Below, piece by piece: positions 26,527-35,487 of a stretch of DNA of 64,000 bases. The stretch spans positions 1 to 64,000 of the forward strand of contig NZ_KI421517.1 in the NCBI RefSeq assembly GCF_000473365.1. Direction: 5' to 3'. The position numbers and the translations under genes were made by a program. The DNA comes from Adhaeribacter aquaticus DSM 16391 (GTDB lineage Bacteria > Bacteroidota > Bacteroidia > Cytophagales > Hymenobacteraceae). The notes under the pieces are model-generated. The model did no database searches. It worked only from the letters and a program-made list of their open reading frames with translations, and was not told where the DNA came from. Within the stretch, counting starts at the first letter, position 1. Every line of letters starts with the position of its first letter.

Positions 26527-29500
26527 ATGAAGAAAACATTTCTATTATTTCTTCTGATGGCTTTTATAACAGGGCCATTACAACTGTTAGCTCAGGCTGT
26601 TTCGGTATCCGGTACAGTAAAAGATGGCGCTAATGGTGAAGCTTTACCGGGAGTAACTTTATTAGTAAAAGGAACTTCTAACGGTACCGTTACTGATGTT
26701 GATGGAGCTTTTAAATTACAAGTTACCAACGCTAATGCTGTTTTAGTGGTATCCTATATTGGATATACCACGCAGGAAGTACCTGTAAATAATAAAACTA
26801 CTTTAAATATAGCCTTACAAACTGATGCCAAAGCATTAGAAGAGGTTGTGGTGGTAGGTTACGGTACCGTTAGAAAGAGCGACGTAACAGGTGCAGTAGC
26901 AACAGTTGATGCACAGAAAATTACCCAGGTAGCTACTGTGGACGTAAACCAGGCTTTACAAGGTAAGGTATCTGGTGTACAGATCACGCCAAGCTCCGGT
27001 GCTCCGGGCACTTCTGCTAAAGTACGGATCAGAGGGGTTGGTAGCTTTGGCAACAGCGATCCGCTTTATGTAGTAGATGGTTTTCCAACCAATAACATCG
27101 ATTATATCTCTCCAACTGATATTGAATCAATGGAAGTATTAAAAGATGCTTCGGCTACCGCTATTTATGGTAACAGAGGCGCCAACGGGGTAATTTTAAT
27201 TACTACCAAAAAAGGAAAATCAGGTGCTCCAACTTTCAACTTTAACACTTATGCCGGTATTCAGAATCCTTGGCGGCGGTTAGACCTGGCCAACGCTTCG
27301 CAATATGCTACTTTGTACCTGGAGGCTTTTGATAATGACAATAAAACCGTTTCGGCAGCTGACCGTGCTGTTTTACAAAATGCCATTACTAATAACCTGA
27401 GAGGAACTGACTGGCAAAGAGAAGTAATGCGCCAGAACGCACCTATCCAAAACTACAACTTCTCTGTAAATGGAGGCTCAGACAAATCGAGATACGGTGT
27501 TTCTGCTACTTACTTCGATCAGCAGGGAACGATTCAGAATACCGGTTTAAAAAGGTTCTTATTAAGAATTAACAATGATTATACCTTTAACAACCGGTTT
27601 ACTGCTGGCTACAACTTATCTTATGCCAACACCCGGTTCAATAACTTTTCAGTAGATCAATACTCAGGGGTTTTACCGGCAGCGTTAATGGCCTCTCCGG
27701 TTACTCCGGCCTGGGATCCGGTTACTAACAACTATGGTATAACAACCCGCTTTAGCACGGGCAATAACCCTTTACGTCTGGCTAATGAAACCAGGAACCA
27801 AACTACGCAGCAAAACCGAATTGTGGCTAACGTATATAGCGAAGTAAAACTTATGGAAGGCTTAAGCTTTCGGTCTAACTTTGGTGGCGATTTAGGCTTT
27901 AATAAAATCCGGAATTACCTGCCAAAATTCAGTATTGCTCCAGCCGAGCAAAGAACGTTAAGCAGCTTATATGATGAGCGCCAACAAGGTTATCAGTGGA
28001 CCTGGTCTAACTTCTTTAACTACAACAAAGAAATTGGCGACCACAGCATTAATGCCATGGCAGGGGCCGAAATACAGAATGCTTATACCGATAACATAAA
28101 CGTTACCGGTTTTAACATCATGAACGACCCTTCTCAGTTTTACCTGGGAGCCGCTAAACAAACTTCTTACCAGGCAGGTAGCACGCCAGGTCAAAACAGT
28201 TTGGTTTCTCAATTTGGCCGTTTAAACTACAGCTTTAAAAACAAATACCTGATAACCGCTACCATCCGTCGGGATGCTTCTTCCCGGTTTAGCAAACAAA
28301 ACCGCGTAGGTATTTTTCCTTCCTTCTCTTTAGGCTGGAATGTCCACGAAGAAGATTTCTTCCGGAACCAGAACCTGTTTACCACCTTTAAATTCAGAGC
28401 CGGTTATGGCGAAGTGGGTAACCAGAACATTAGCAACACAGCTACTTTAAACATTTTGCAGCCACAGCAACGCTACAGCTTTAATAACGAAGCCGTAGAA
28501 GGCCGGGCCATTAACCGGTACGGGAACCCGAACCTGCTTTGGGAAACTGCTAAAATGGCCAACGTAGGGTTTGATGCCGGCTTTATGAACAACCGATTAA
28601 ACCTGACGGTGGAGTACTTTGATAAGCGGACTTCTGACATGATTGTAACCCCGCCAATTCCTGCTTATGCTGGTGCACAAGCTCCGAGCATTAATGCCGG
28701 TAACATGCAAAACAAAGGTTTAGAAACTTCTTTAAGCTTTAATAAAAAAGATGGTGCCTTTACCTATGACTTCGGTGTTAATGCTTCCTTTATCCGCAAC
28801 AAAGTCTTGAGCTTAGGTGGTGGTCAGCCTATTCCGGGTGGTGATGTAAACCGGATTGGTTTTACTACCATGACGCAGGAAGGCGATGTGTTAGCTTATT
28901 TTTACGGACGTAGGACAGATGGTATTTTTAATTCTCAGGCAGAAATTGATGCTTATTCTAAGGATGGCCAGTTAATTCAGCCAAACGCCAAGCCTGGCGA
29001 CGTAAAATTTGTGGACCTGAATAATGACGGTATAATCAACGATTTAGACCGTACTAAATTAGGCAGTGCCCTACCAGATTTTACTTATGGTTTTAACGCT
29101 TTCTTAGGCTATAAAAATTTCGACCTGAAATTATTCATCCAGGGCTTACAGGGTAATGAAACAGTTAATGCCCTGAAAGTTTTCACTGAAAACCCGAACG
29201 GCCAGTTTAACTCTTATGCTTCCAGAATGAACCGCTGGACACCAGAGAACCCGAACTCAAACGAGCCACGGATGACACAAACCGACGCGAACCAGAATAT
29301 CACCTTCTCTGACCGCTATGTAGAAAATGGTAGCTACCTGCGTTTGCGGAACTTACAAATTGGTTACACCCTGCCCCAAACACTAGCCAGCAGAATCAAA
29401 GCAAAAGGTTTGCGCGTGTATGTATCAGCTGATAACCTGTTAACTCTTACCAAATATACTGGCTACGAGCCTGAAGTTGGCGACCGTTTTAACAACCCAT

Positions 29501-29574
29501 TCTACTGGGGAGTTGATGTAGCTACTTATCCGCAAGCCAGAACCTTTATTGGCGGCTTAAACATCAATTTTTAA
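26527..29574 (+). CDS. SusC/RagA-family TonB-linked outer-membrane transporter
   Basis: This 1015-residue protein has a signal peptide, then a carboxypeptidase-D-like domain (VSGTVKDGANGEALPGVTLL). A TonB-box region EEVVVVGYGTV precedes the plug domain, which includes RIRGVGSFGNSDPLYVVDG and SATAIYGNRGANGVILITT. The 22-strand barrel ends in the C-terminal strand GGLNINF. With the SusD partner 27 bases downstream it forms a 'pedal-bin' importer for glycans, peptides or similar polymers. There is no sigma/anti-sigma pair, hybrid two-component system or hydrolase immediately beside it, so the substrate is not evident. Confidence 0.96.
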   Translation: MKKTFLLFLLMAFITGPLQLLAQAVSVSGTVKDGANGEALPGVTLLVKGTSNGTVTDVDGAFKLQVTNANAVLVVSYIGYTTQEVPVNNKTTLNIALQTDAKALEEVVVVGYGTVRKSDVTGAVATVDAQKITQVATVDVNQALQGKVSGVQITPSSGAPGTSAKVRIRGVGSFGNSDPLYVVDGFPTNNIDYISPTDIESMEVLKDASATAIYGNRGANGVILITTKKGKSGAPTFNFNTYAGIQNPWRRLDLANASQYATLYLEAFDNDNKTVSAADRAVLQNAITNNLRGTDWQREVMRQNAPIQNYNFSVNGGSDKSRYGVSATYFDQQGTIQNTGLKRFLLRINNDYTFNNRFTAGYNLSYANTRFNNFSVDQYSGVLPAALMASPVTPAWDPVTNNYGITTRFSTGNNPLRLANETRNQTTQQNRIVANVYSEVKLMEGLSFRSNFGGDLGFNKIRNYLPKFSIAPAEQRTLSSLYDERQQGYQWTWSNFFNYNKEIGDHSINAMAGAEIQNAYTDNINVTGFNIMNDPSQFYLGAAKQTSYQAGSTPGQNSLVSQFGRLNYSFKNKYLITATIRRDASSRFSKQNRVGIFPSFSLGWNVHEEDFFRNQNLFTTFKFRAGYGEVGNQNISNTATLNILQPQQRYSFNNEAVEGRAINRYGNPNLLWETAKMANVGFDAGFMNNRLNLTVEYFDKRTSDMIVTPPIPAYAGAQAPSINAGNMQNKGLETSLSFNKKDGAFTYDFGVNASFIRNKVLSLGGGQPIPGGDVNRIGFTTMTQEGDVLAYFYGRRTDGIFNSQAEIDAYSKDGQLIQPNAKPGDVKFVDLNNDGIINDLDRTKLGSALPDFTYGFNAFLGYKNFDLKLFIQGLQGNETVNALKVFTENPNGQFNSYASRMNRWTPENPNSNEPRMTQTDANQNITFSDRYVENGSYLRLRNLQIGYTLPQTLASRIKAKGLRVYVSADNLLTLTKYTGYEPEVGDRFNNPFYWGVDVATYPQARTFIGGLNINF

Positions 29575-29601
29575 TAAGTAAGATTTAGGAAAGAATTTAA
29601 A

Positions 29602-31206
29602 ATGAAATTTATAAAAAATATTTTGCCTATTGCCTTGCTGGCCTTTGCCGGCCAGGCTTGTGAAGACGTCCTGGAAAAGGAAGCTTTAGGCTTACAAACA
29701 AGCCAGACCTTTTATAATGATCCGGAAAATGCTGTATTAGCAGTTAATGCCGTTTACGATGCCATTTCCTGGGACGAAGGTGGTGTAACAGGCTCCGGGC
29801 ACTCTTACGAGTGGATGTTTGGGGACATATTATCGGATGATGCAGCCAAAGGCAGCACACCTGGTGACTACATGGAAATAAAGCAAATGGAGAGATGGGA
29901 AACCTTAACCAACGCTCCTATCCCGTCCAGCACCTGGAACAACATGTTTGTAGCTATTAGCCGGGCAAACCAGATCCTGACTAATTTACCTGGTTCTGCT
30001 ATCAGTGAAGAAGTTAAAAACCGGATATTGGGTGAGGCCTACTTCCTGAGAGCGTATAGCTACTTTAATTTAGTTACTAAATTTGGTGGTGTGCCTTTAA
30101 TGGAGAAACCAGTTGAACAAGCTGATTGGGGTAAACTAAAGCGTGCAACTGTGGCTCAGACGTATGCTTTTATTGAAGCGGATTTAAAAAAAGCAGTTGA
30201 GTTATTGCCAGAAAAAGGTAATTATGGTGCCGGCGACAGAGGTCGCGCTACTAAAGGTGCTGCCCGTGCTTACCTGGGAAGAGCAGCTATGTACCAAATT
30301 GGAACCGACAACACCAATGGCAAAACCTGGCAAGACGTATATAATGCCACCAACGCCATTATTACTTCCGGCCAATATACATTGGAGTCTAACTATGCCC
30401 GTATCTTCGAAATGGAAGGCGAGAATAACAGCGAATCTGTTTTCGAGATTCAGTTCTCCAGCGCCAACGAAGGCTGGGGCCCTGGTAAAACCGGAACCGC
30501 TAACAACGTAATTCAAAACAACCGGACCACCTGGGGCTGGGGCTTTAACAACCCTACCCAGGATCTGGTAAATGAATTCGAAGCAGGCGACCCGCGTTTA
30601 GCTGTTACCGTTTATAAAGATGGCGACATAGTTGTAGGCGAAAAGCAGGAAATTAAAGCTTCTGAAAACGAAACAGGTTATTTAAACCGGAAAGCATTCG
30701 TAGAAAGAGCGGCCAGACCAAGCCAGTCTACTAACAGCCCGAAAAACATTATTAAATTCCGGTATGCTGATGTATTATTGATGCAGGCTGAAGCTGCTTA
30801 CCATTTAGGCAAAGAATCCGAAGCTCGAATATTAGTAAATCAGGTACGCGAACGGGCCAGAAAAAGCACTCAGCCAAAAGGTTCTACTGCCATAGGAGCT
30901 TCTGACTATGTGGCTTATGCTACTACAGAAGGCGTTCTGCCAGAAGTAACTGTTTCAGGTCAGGAATTATTAAACGCGATCTGGCACGAAAGAAGAGTAG
31001 AATTAGGAATGGAGTCTATTCGTTTCTATGACCTGGTAAGAACCGGTCGCTACTTAGAAGCTTTAAAGAAAAAAGATCCTTCTGGTGTGTCCAGCACAAA
31101 TGCGCAGAAACGCAGTATTACCGGCACTATCAACCCAATGCCAGTAATGCCTATTCCATTGAACGAAGCATCTTCCTGGGGATTAGACCAAAACAGAGGT
31201 TACTAA
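29602..31206 (+). CDS. SusD/RagB-family surface glycan-binding lipoprotein
   Basis: The 534-residue lipoprotein has signal and lipobox ending at Cys20 (LLAFAGQAC). Tetratricopeptide-like helices (ILGEAYFLRAYSYFNLVTKFG) and the SusD C-terminal part (ELLNAIWHERRVELGMESIR, FYDLVRTGRY) are typical of the family. It should cap the SusC transporter encoded just upstream and bind the substrate at the cell surface. The two genes form an operon that ends at a strong terminator at 31231-31265. Confidence 0.96.
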   Translation: MKFIKNILPIALLAFAGQACEDVLEKEALGLQTSQTFYNDPENAVLAVNAVYDAISWDEGGVTGSGHSYEWMFGDILSDDAAKGSTPGDYMEIKQMERWETLTNAPIPSSTWNNMFVAISRANQILTNLPGSAISEEVKNRILGEAYFLRAYSYFNLVTKFGGVPLMEKPVEQADWGKLKRATVAQTYAFIEADLKKAVELLPEKGNYGAGDRGRATKGAARAYLGRAAMYQIGTDNTNGKTWQDVYNATNAIITSGQYTLESNYARIFEMEGENNSESVFEIQFSSANEGWGPGKTGTANNVIQNNRTTWGWGFNNPTQDLVNEFEAGDPRLAVTVYKDGDIVVGEKQEIKASENETGYLNRKAFVERAARPSQSTNSPKNIIKFRYADVLLMQAEAAYHLGKESEARILVNQVRERARKSTQPKGSTAIGASDYVAYATTEGVLPEVTVSGQELLNAIWHERRVELGMESIRFYDLVRTGRYLEALKKKDPSGVSSTNAQKRSITGTINPMPVMPIPLNEASSWGLDQNRGY

Positions 31207-31230
31207 TATATCGGACTTAACTGTTTGCAT

Positions 31231-31265
31231 AAAAAAGAGCTGGTTTAAAACCAGCTCTTTTTTTA
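31231..31265 (+). terminator. Terminator of the SusCD operon
   Basis: AAAGAGCTGGTT pairs with AACCAGCTCTTT around a short loop, with A and T tracts on the sides. The convergent esterase gene ends at 31340, so it may serve both strands. Confidence 0.85.
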
Positions 31266-31339
31266 TATCTAATAAAGGAAGAAAAACATTTTTTGGTTAT
31301 TTCCATTAAACTTTCTCCAGTCAGGTTAATCCTTAAAAA

Positions 31340-32737
31340 TTACTGAATCAACCAATCATCAGTCCGGAAACTGGAAGCCGGCAAACCGGCTTTATTCACT
31401 AGATTAGGTTCTGCCTGATTGTCCCAGGCAAACCGTACAGCTACTGGTTTCTTTACTTCTTTGGCTTGCACCAACACGCTTTTACCAGCCACTTTAGCGG
31501 TAGCTTTGTAAAATTTCTGATCGGCACCGGCAACTTCAAAATGCGTTACTTCTTTTCCGTTTGCCTTCAAGCCATCGGCATAATCAAAGTTTACTCTTAT
31601 TTTATTGCCTTCTACTTTCATATCGCGGTACAGCGGCCCCATAGGAATAATATTGGTTTTACCGTAAGTTTTATTCAGGGCTAAATTTGCCAGGCGCTGA
31701 CCTACCGGTATTTTATTTCGGGGGTGGATATCGTCTATATTACCAACATCACTGATAACCACCATGCCAGTATTAGGAACTGCATTTAAAACCCGCCGCT
31801 GCGCATCCCGCAACCTTACCCCAGATTGTCCGCCGTATTTGTAAGGAGCAATTTGTACATAGTAAAAAGGGAAATCATTACCCCACTCTGTCCGCCAGTT
31901 CTGAATAAGTGTAGATAATAAAGGCGTATAGTTGTCAGGGCTACCTACGTTAGATTCCCCCTGGTACCACAAAGCACCTGCTATACGGTAAGGAATCAGG
32001 GGAGCAATCATAGCATTATAAACTTTACCGGGCTTTACCGGTCCGTAAGGTACTTCTTTTTGCTTAGCCGCATCCTGAGCCAGCATTTCGTTTTGGGCAA
32101 TGGCTTTTTCATTAATCCAGACTTCGGCTGGTGTACCGCCCCAGCTGCTGTTTATTAACCCTACCGGGTACTTTAAATTCTTGTGTAAATCCCGGCCAAA
32201 GAAATAACCCACGGCACTAAACCCCGGCATAGTCTCAGGTGTACAAACTACCCACTCTCCTCTTAAATCAGTTTGCGGGGCATCAGTTGATTTATAGGCT
32301 ACCGAGAAAAAACGAATTTCAGGATAATTAGCGGTTGGTATTTCCTGTTGCCCGTTATCTATACCTGCCCGGGTACTCCATTCCATATTCGATTGGCCGG
32401 AACATAACCAAACTTCCCCCATTAAAACATCATTAATCTGGATAGTATTATAGCCTTGTATTGTAACCGTATAGGGGCCACCCGCTGCCGGAGTTTGTAA
32501 TTTTACCTGCCACTGAGCCAGATTGCTCGCTTTGGTTTTTACGGCTTTCCCATCCCAGCTACCCGTTACGGTAATTTCTTCGGACGGCTTACCCCAACCC
32601 CACATGGTAACTTCACTGTTCTGTTGCAGCACCATGTGGTCACCAAATATGGCTGGCAGCGTTACGGCAAAAGCATCCGACAAAAAGAGCAGGAATAAAA
32701 AAGTAAGAATACTTTTAGTAAAAATTTTCTTCATCAT
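31340..32737 (-). CDS. Sialate O-acetylesterase-like carbohydrate esterase (SASA/SGNH)
   Basis: This is a secreted esterase of about 465 residues. The start at 32737 (MMKKIFTKS) gives a proper signal peptide ending near SDAFA, whereas the frame could open 17 codons upstream. The order is an N-terminal beta domain (FGDHMVLQQNSEVTMWGWG), the SGNH serine in LCSGQSNMEW, the Gly/Asn blocks NSSWGGTPAEVW and LWYQGESNVG, and the Asp-x-x-His block IDDIHPRNK. The enzyme probably removes acetyl groups from glycans in the periplasm. It lies convergent to the SusCD operon, which suggests polysaccharide processing, though the two need not be linked. Confidence 0.9.
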   Translation of the reverse strand: MMKKIFTKSILTFLFLLFLSDAFAVTLPAIFGDHMVLQQNSEVTMWGWGKPSEEITVTGSWDGKAVKTKASNLAQWQVKLQTPAAGGPYTVTIQGYNTIQINDVLMGEVWLCSGQSNMEWSTRAGIDNGQQEIPTANYPEIRFFSVAYKSTDAPQTDLRGEWVVCTPETMPGFSAVGYFFGRDLHKNLKYPVGLINSSWGGTPAEVWINEKAIAQNEMLAQDAAKQKEVPYGPVKPGKVYNAMIAPLIPYRIAGALWYQGESNVGSPDNYTPLLSTLIQNWRTEWGNDFPFYYVQIAPYKYGGQSGVRLRDAQRRVLNAVPNTGMVVISDVGNIDDIHPRNKIPVGQRLANLALNKTYGKTNIIPMGPLYRDMKVEGNKIRVNFDYADGLKANGKEVTHFEVAGADQKFYKATAKVAGKSVLVQAKEVKKPVAVRFAWDNQAEPNLVNKAGLPASSFRTDDWLIQ

Positions 32738-33135
32738 TAAAAATACAATAGTAGGTTCTGGGTGATAAAAATGTCTGGCAAAATACAAAGTTTACCAGGG
32801 CCAGCATAATATAATTTTATCGTTTTCTGTACTACTATTCATTCTATAGGCAAAATACATCTGGCCAATAGTTAAGGGGGCAAAACAATCCCATAACAAA
32901 TTTATACCAAACCCTTTCCTAAAGTCTAGAATGTACCGCAGCCTTTACCTTATAGTATGGATAATACCAATACCGTGAAAACCTTTGCTGACACTACCAT
33001 ACCTATCAGGAGTATTAAAGTATTTACCTGTTCAATAGCTCTCTAAACAGGCACCTGTTTTTGTTAAATCATTTCCAGTAAACCTTTTATCATAAAATAC
33101 GGGTAAAAGAAGGTATAACCAGTAAAGAATTACCT
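32738..33135. other. Divergent gap between esterase and first SDR
   Basis: No gene is seen. The 398 bases should hold two divergent promoters, but no clear TAnnTTTG box with a correctly placed -33 was found. Confidence 0.3.
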
Positions 33136-33939
33136 ATGGAAAATAATTCAGGAAAAACAGCCTTAATAACCGGTGCCTCAAGTGGTATCGGATATGAGTT
33201 AACCAAACTTTTTGCTAAAGACGGGCACAACGTGGTAATGGTGGCCCACCACGACGATAAATTACAACAGGCCGCTCAGCAAATAAAAACCGAATTTCCG
33301 CTTATTCGGGTAGAAACCGTTTCGATAGATTTAAGTAAAGACGGATCCGCTGATCGCTTATATTCTATAGTACAGGATCGGGGCATCCAAATAGAATACC
33401 TGGTAAATAATGCTGGTTTCGGCGAAAAAGGACAATTTCTGGAAACAGATTTGGATAAGGAAATTGCCATGATTCACTTAAATACCATTACGGTACTCAC
33501 CCTTACCAAACGCTATCTAAGAGAAATGATTAACCGCGGATCGGGCAGAATTTTACAGGTAAGTTCCGTAGCCGCTTTTTTACCGCATCCTTTATTAGCG
33601 GTATATGCCGGTACCAAATCATTTGTAAAATCTTTTTCCGAATCGTTGCAGGATGAAATAAAAGAGCATAAAAACGTAACGATTACGGTGCTTTGTCCGC
33701 CGCCAACAGAAACCAATTTCTTTGAGGTAGCCCACATGGAAAACTCCAAAGTAGTGAATTCGCCGCAGGTACAGGATGCCGATGAAGTAGCCAGAGGCGG
33801 GTACGATGGCATGATGAACGGCGATGCCCGGGTGCTGCCAACTTTGGTGGCAAAAATGTACGCCGCCCAGGGCATAACCTTACCAGATTCCATCAATGCC
33901 GCCATTGTGCATTCACAACTGGAAGATATTAAAAAATAA
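33136..33939 (+). CDS. Short-chain dehydrogenase/reductase, copy 1
   Basis: This 267-residue classical SDR has the Rossmann motif TGASSGIGYEL (about residues 13-23), NNAGFG for the structural Asn, the catalytic Ser in LQVSSVAAF and YAGTK for the Tyr-Lys pair. It should use NAD(P)H to reduce or oxidise a carbonyl/alcohol, and the substrate is unknown. It is closely related to the next gene and arose by tandem duplication. A terminator separates the two. The C-terminal part QVQDADEVARGGYDGMMNGD is of the DltE/YdfG-like SDR type. Confidence 0.93.
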   Translation: MENNSGKTALITGASSGIGYELTKLFAKDGHNVVMVAHHDDKLQQAAQQIKTEFPLIRVETVSIDLSKDGSADRLYSIVQDRGIQIEYLVNNAGFGEKGQFLETDLDKEIAMIHLNTITVLTLTKRYLREMINRGSGRILQVSSVAAFLPHPLLAVYAGTKSFVKSFSESLQDEIKEHKNVTITVLCPPPTETNFFEVAHMENSKVVNSPQVQDADEVARGGYDGMMNGDARVLPTLVAKMYAAQGITLPDSINAAIVHSQLEDIKK

Positions 33940-33942
33940 AAC

Positions 33943-33977
33943 AAAAAAAGCTCCAGATAACGTATTAGGAGCTTTTT
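33943..33977 (+). terminator. Terminator between the two SDR genes
   Basis: AAAAAAAGCTCC and GGAGCTTTTT (about 33943-33954 and 33968-33977) form a stem with a 13-base loop and a T-tract. The second SDR would need a promoter in the 18 bases after it or depend on read-through. Confidence 0.75.
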
Positions 33978-33995
33978 ACTTTAAATTATAACTCT

Positions 33996-34961
33996 ATGGA
34001 AAATAAAACATCTACTGCGCTTATAACCGGTGCCTCCAGCGGCATTGGTTTAGAACTGGCTCGTTGCTTTGCGCGCGATGGCCATAACTTAATTATGGTT
34101 GCCCATTACCGCGGCAAATTACAGGAGGCGGCTGAAAAACTGCACAAGGAATTTCCAGGTATTCGGGTAGAAACCATTGCCCTGGATTTAAGTAAAGATC
34201 ATGCACCGGAAAAACTTTACAAAGAAGTACAACACCGGGGCCTGCAGGTAGATTTTCTGGTTAATAATGCCGGATTTGGCGAATATGGTCCTTTTTATAA
34301 ATCCGATCTTCAGAAAGAACTGGCCATGATTCACCTGAACGTTATTGCGCATGTGCACCTAACCAAGTTATATTTACCTGAGATGATTAGCCGTAATGCG
34401 GGTAAAATCCTCCAGGTTGGCTCAGTGGCTTCCTTTATGCCTGCTCCTCTACAATCGGTTTATGGGGCTACCAAAGCTTTTGTTCTTTCTTTTGGAGAAG
34501 CTTTACAAGAAGAACTAAAAGGCACTAAGGTAACGGTTTCCTTACTCTTCCCCCCTGCCACCGATACCAACTTCTTTAATGTAGCCGGTGCTCAGGATAC
34601 GGTTTTAGCCAATGGCAATTTAGCTACCGCCAAAGAAGTTGCTGAAAGTGGTTATAAAGGATTTATGAAAGGCCAGGCCCGTATTGTGCCAACGCTAAAA
34701 GGCAAGATAGAAGTAATCCAAAGCAACATTTTACCGGATGCAGCTCTGGCCAAGGCTATGAAAAAGCAATCAGAAGAAATAAAATCCAAGAAAACAGCTA
34801 CAAAAAAAGCAGCAACTACTGAAGCCCCTGCCACTACTAGCAGTGAAACAGAAACACCTAAGAAAAGAACTACTAAAACTGCAAAAGCCAAGACTACTGA
34901 AACTGCAACTCCTGTAACTGAAACTGCACCCAACAAGAAAGGAGCAAAAAAAACTACTTAG
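33996..34961 (+). CDS. Short-chain dehydrogenase/reductase, copy 2, with basic tail
   Basis: The first 260 residues are a classical SDR paralogous to the gene just upstream (TGASSGIGLEL, NNAGFG, LQVGSVASF, YGATK). The distinctive part is the last 60 residues, a low-complexity stretch of Lys, Thr, Ala and Pro (KKTATKKAATTEAP, PKKRTTKTAKAKTTE). It resembles histone-H1-like bacterial tails, while copy 1 stops before it. The tail may bind nucleic acid or polyanions or keep the enzyme soluble, so its purpose is open. Substrate is unknown. Confidence 0.9.
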   Translation: MENKTSTALITGASSGIGLELARCFARDGHNLIMVAHYRGKLQEAAEKLHKEFPGIRVETIALDLSKDHAPEKLYKEVQHRGLQVDFLVNNAGFGEYGPFYKSDLQKELAMIHLNVIAHVHLTKLYLPEMISRNAGKILQVGSVASFMPAPLQSVYGATKAFVLSFGEALQEELKGTKVTVSLLFPPATDTNFFNVAGAQDTVLANGNLATAKEVAESGYKGFMKGQARIVPTLKGKIEVIQSNILPDAALAKAMKKQSEEIKSKKTATKKAATTEAPATTSSETETPKKRTTKTAKAKTTETATPVTETAPNKKGAKKTT

Positions 34962-35487
34962 TTTTAATCTATAATTTTATCCTTCTAACTACCTGTATAA
35001 TGCTGATTAAAAAACGGAAGCTTATATAGGTAGTTATCTTTTCCCTTTTTATACACTACTTTTCAAACCTGCCATCGTCAATCTTCTTCTCTGGAACTTT
35101 AGCTTTATTCCTCATTCCTTTACCTAAAGAAAATATTTAAATAGCAGGTAAGATAATAGTATTCCTTTCTTTGCCTCAGGTTTAACATTACAGACGAGAG
35201 CTTTTTCCTGAAACGGGAGCAAAATATAAATAACCAATATACCACCTAGAAAACCATTACTCCCGACACTTTCTTTGGTAAAACATTCCAGCTTATGAAG
35301 CCTTTTAAGGCAAGATTTAGGTTTAGTCATTTCTGCCTATAAGTTGTCTGAAACAAGACAAAAAGTCTTACAACCAACATATTACTTAATTTACACCAGT
35401 CATTATTTCCGAAATACAATTAAAAATGGCCTTGGCTAGTAATTTGTAAGAAAGGTTCTAAGAGAACAGGAGATTGAGAATAAGGCT
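34962..35487. other. Gap upstream of clpB
   Basis: No convincing gene is seen. A small inverted repeat TTGTCT (35344-35349)/AGACAA (35356-35361) lies 127 bases before clpB and could be a regulatory element, but it is short. No clear TAnnTTTG box was found near clpB. Confidence 0.3.

Noticed and set aside
34700-34961. Low-complexity antisense frames over the SDR basic tail
   Set aside because: They are shadows of the repetitive Lys/Thr codons on the other strand.
35124-35330. A 68-codon minus-strand frame upstream of clpB
   Set aside because: It has no recognisable family, no promoter and lies in an AT-rich promoter region. Nothing supports it as a gene.
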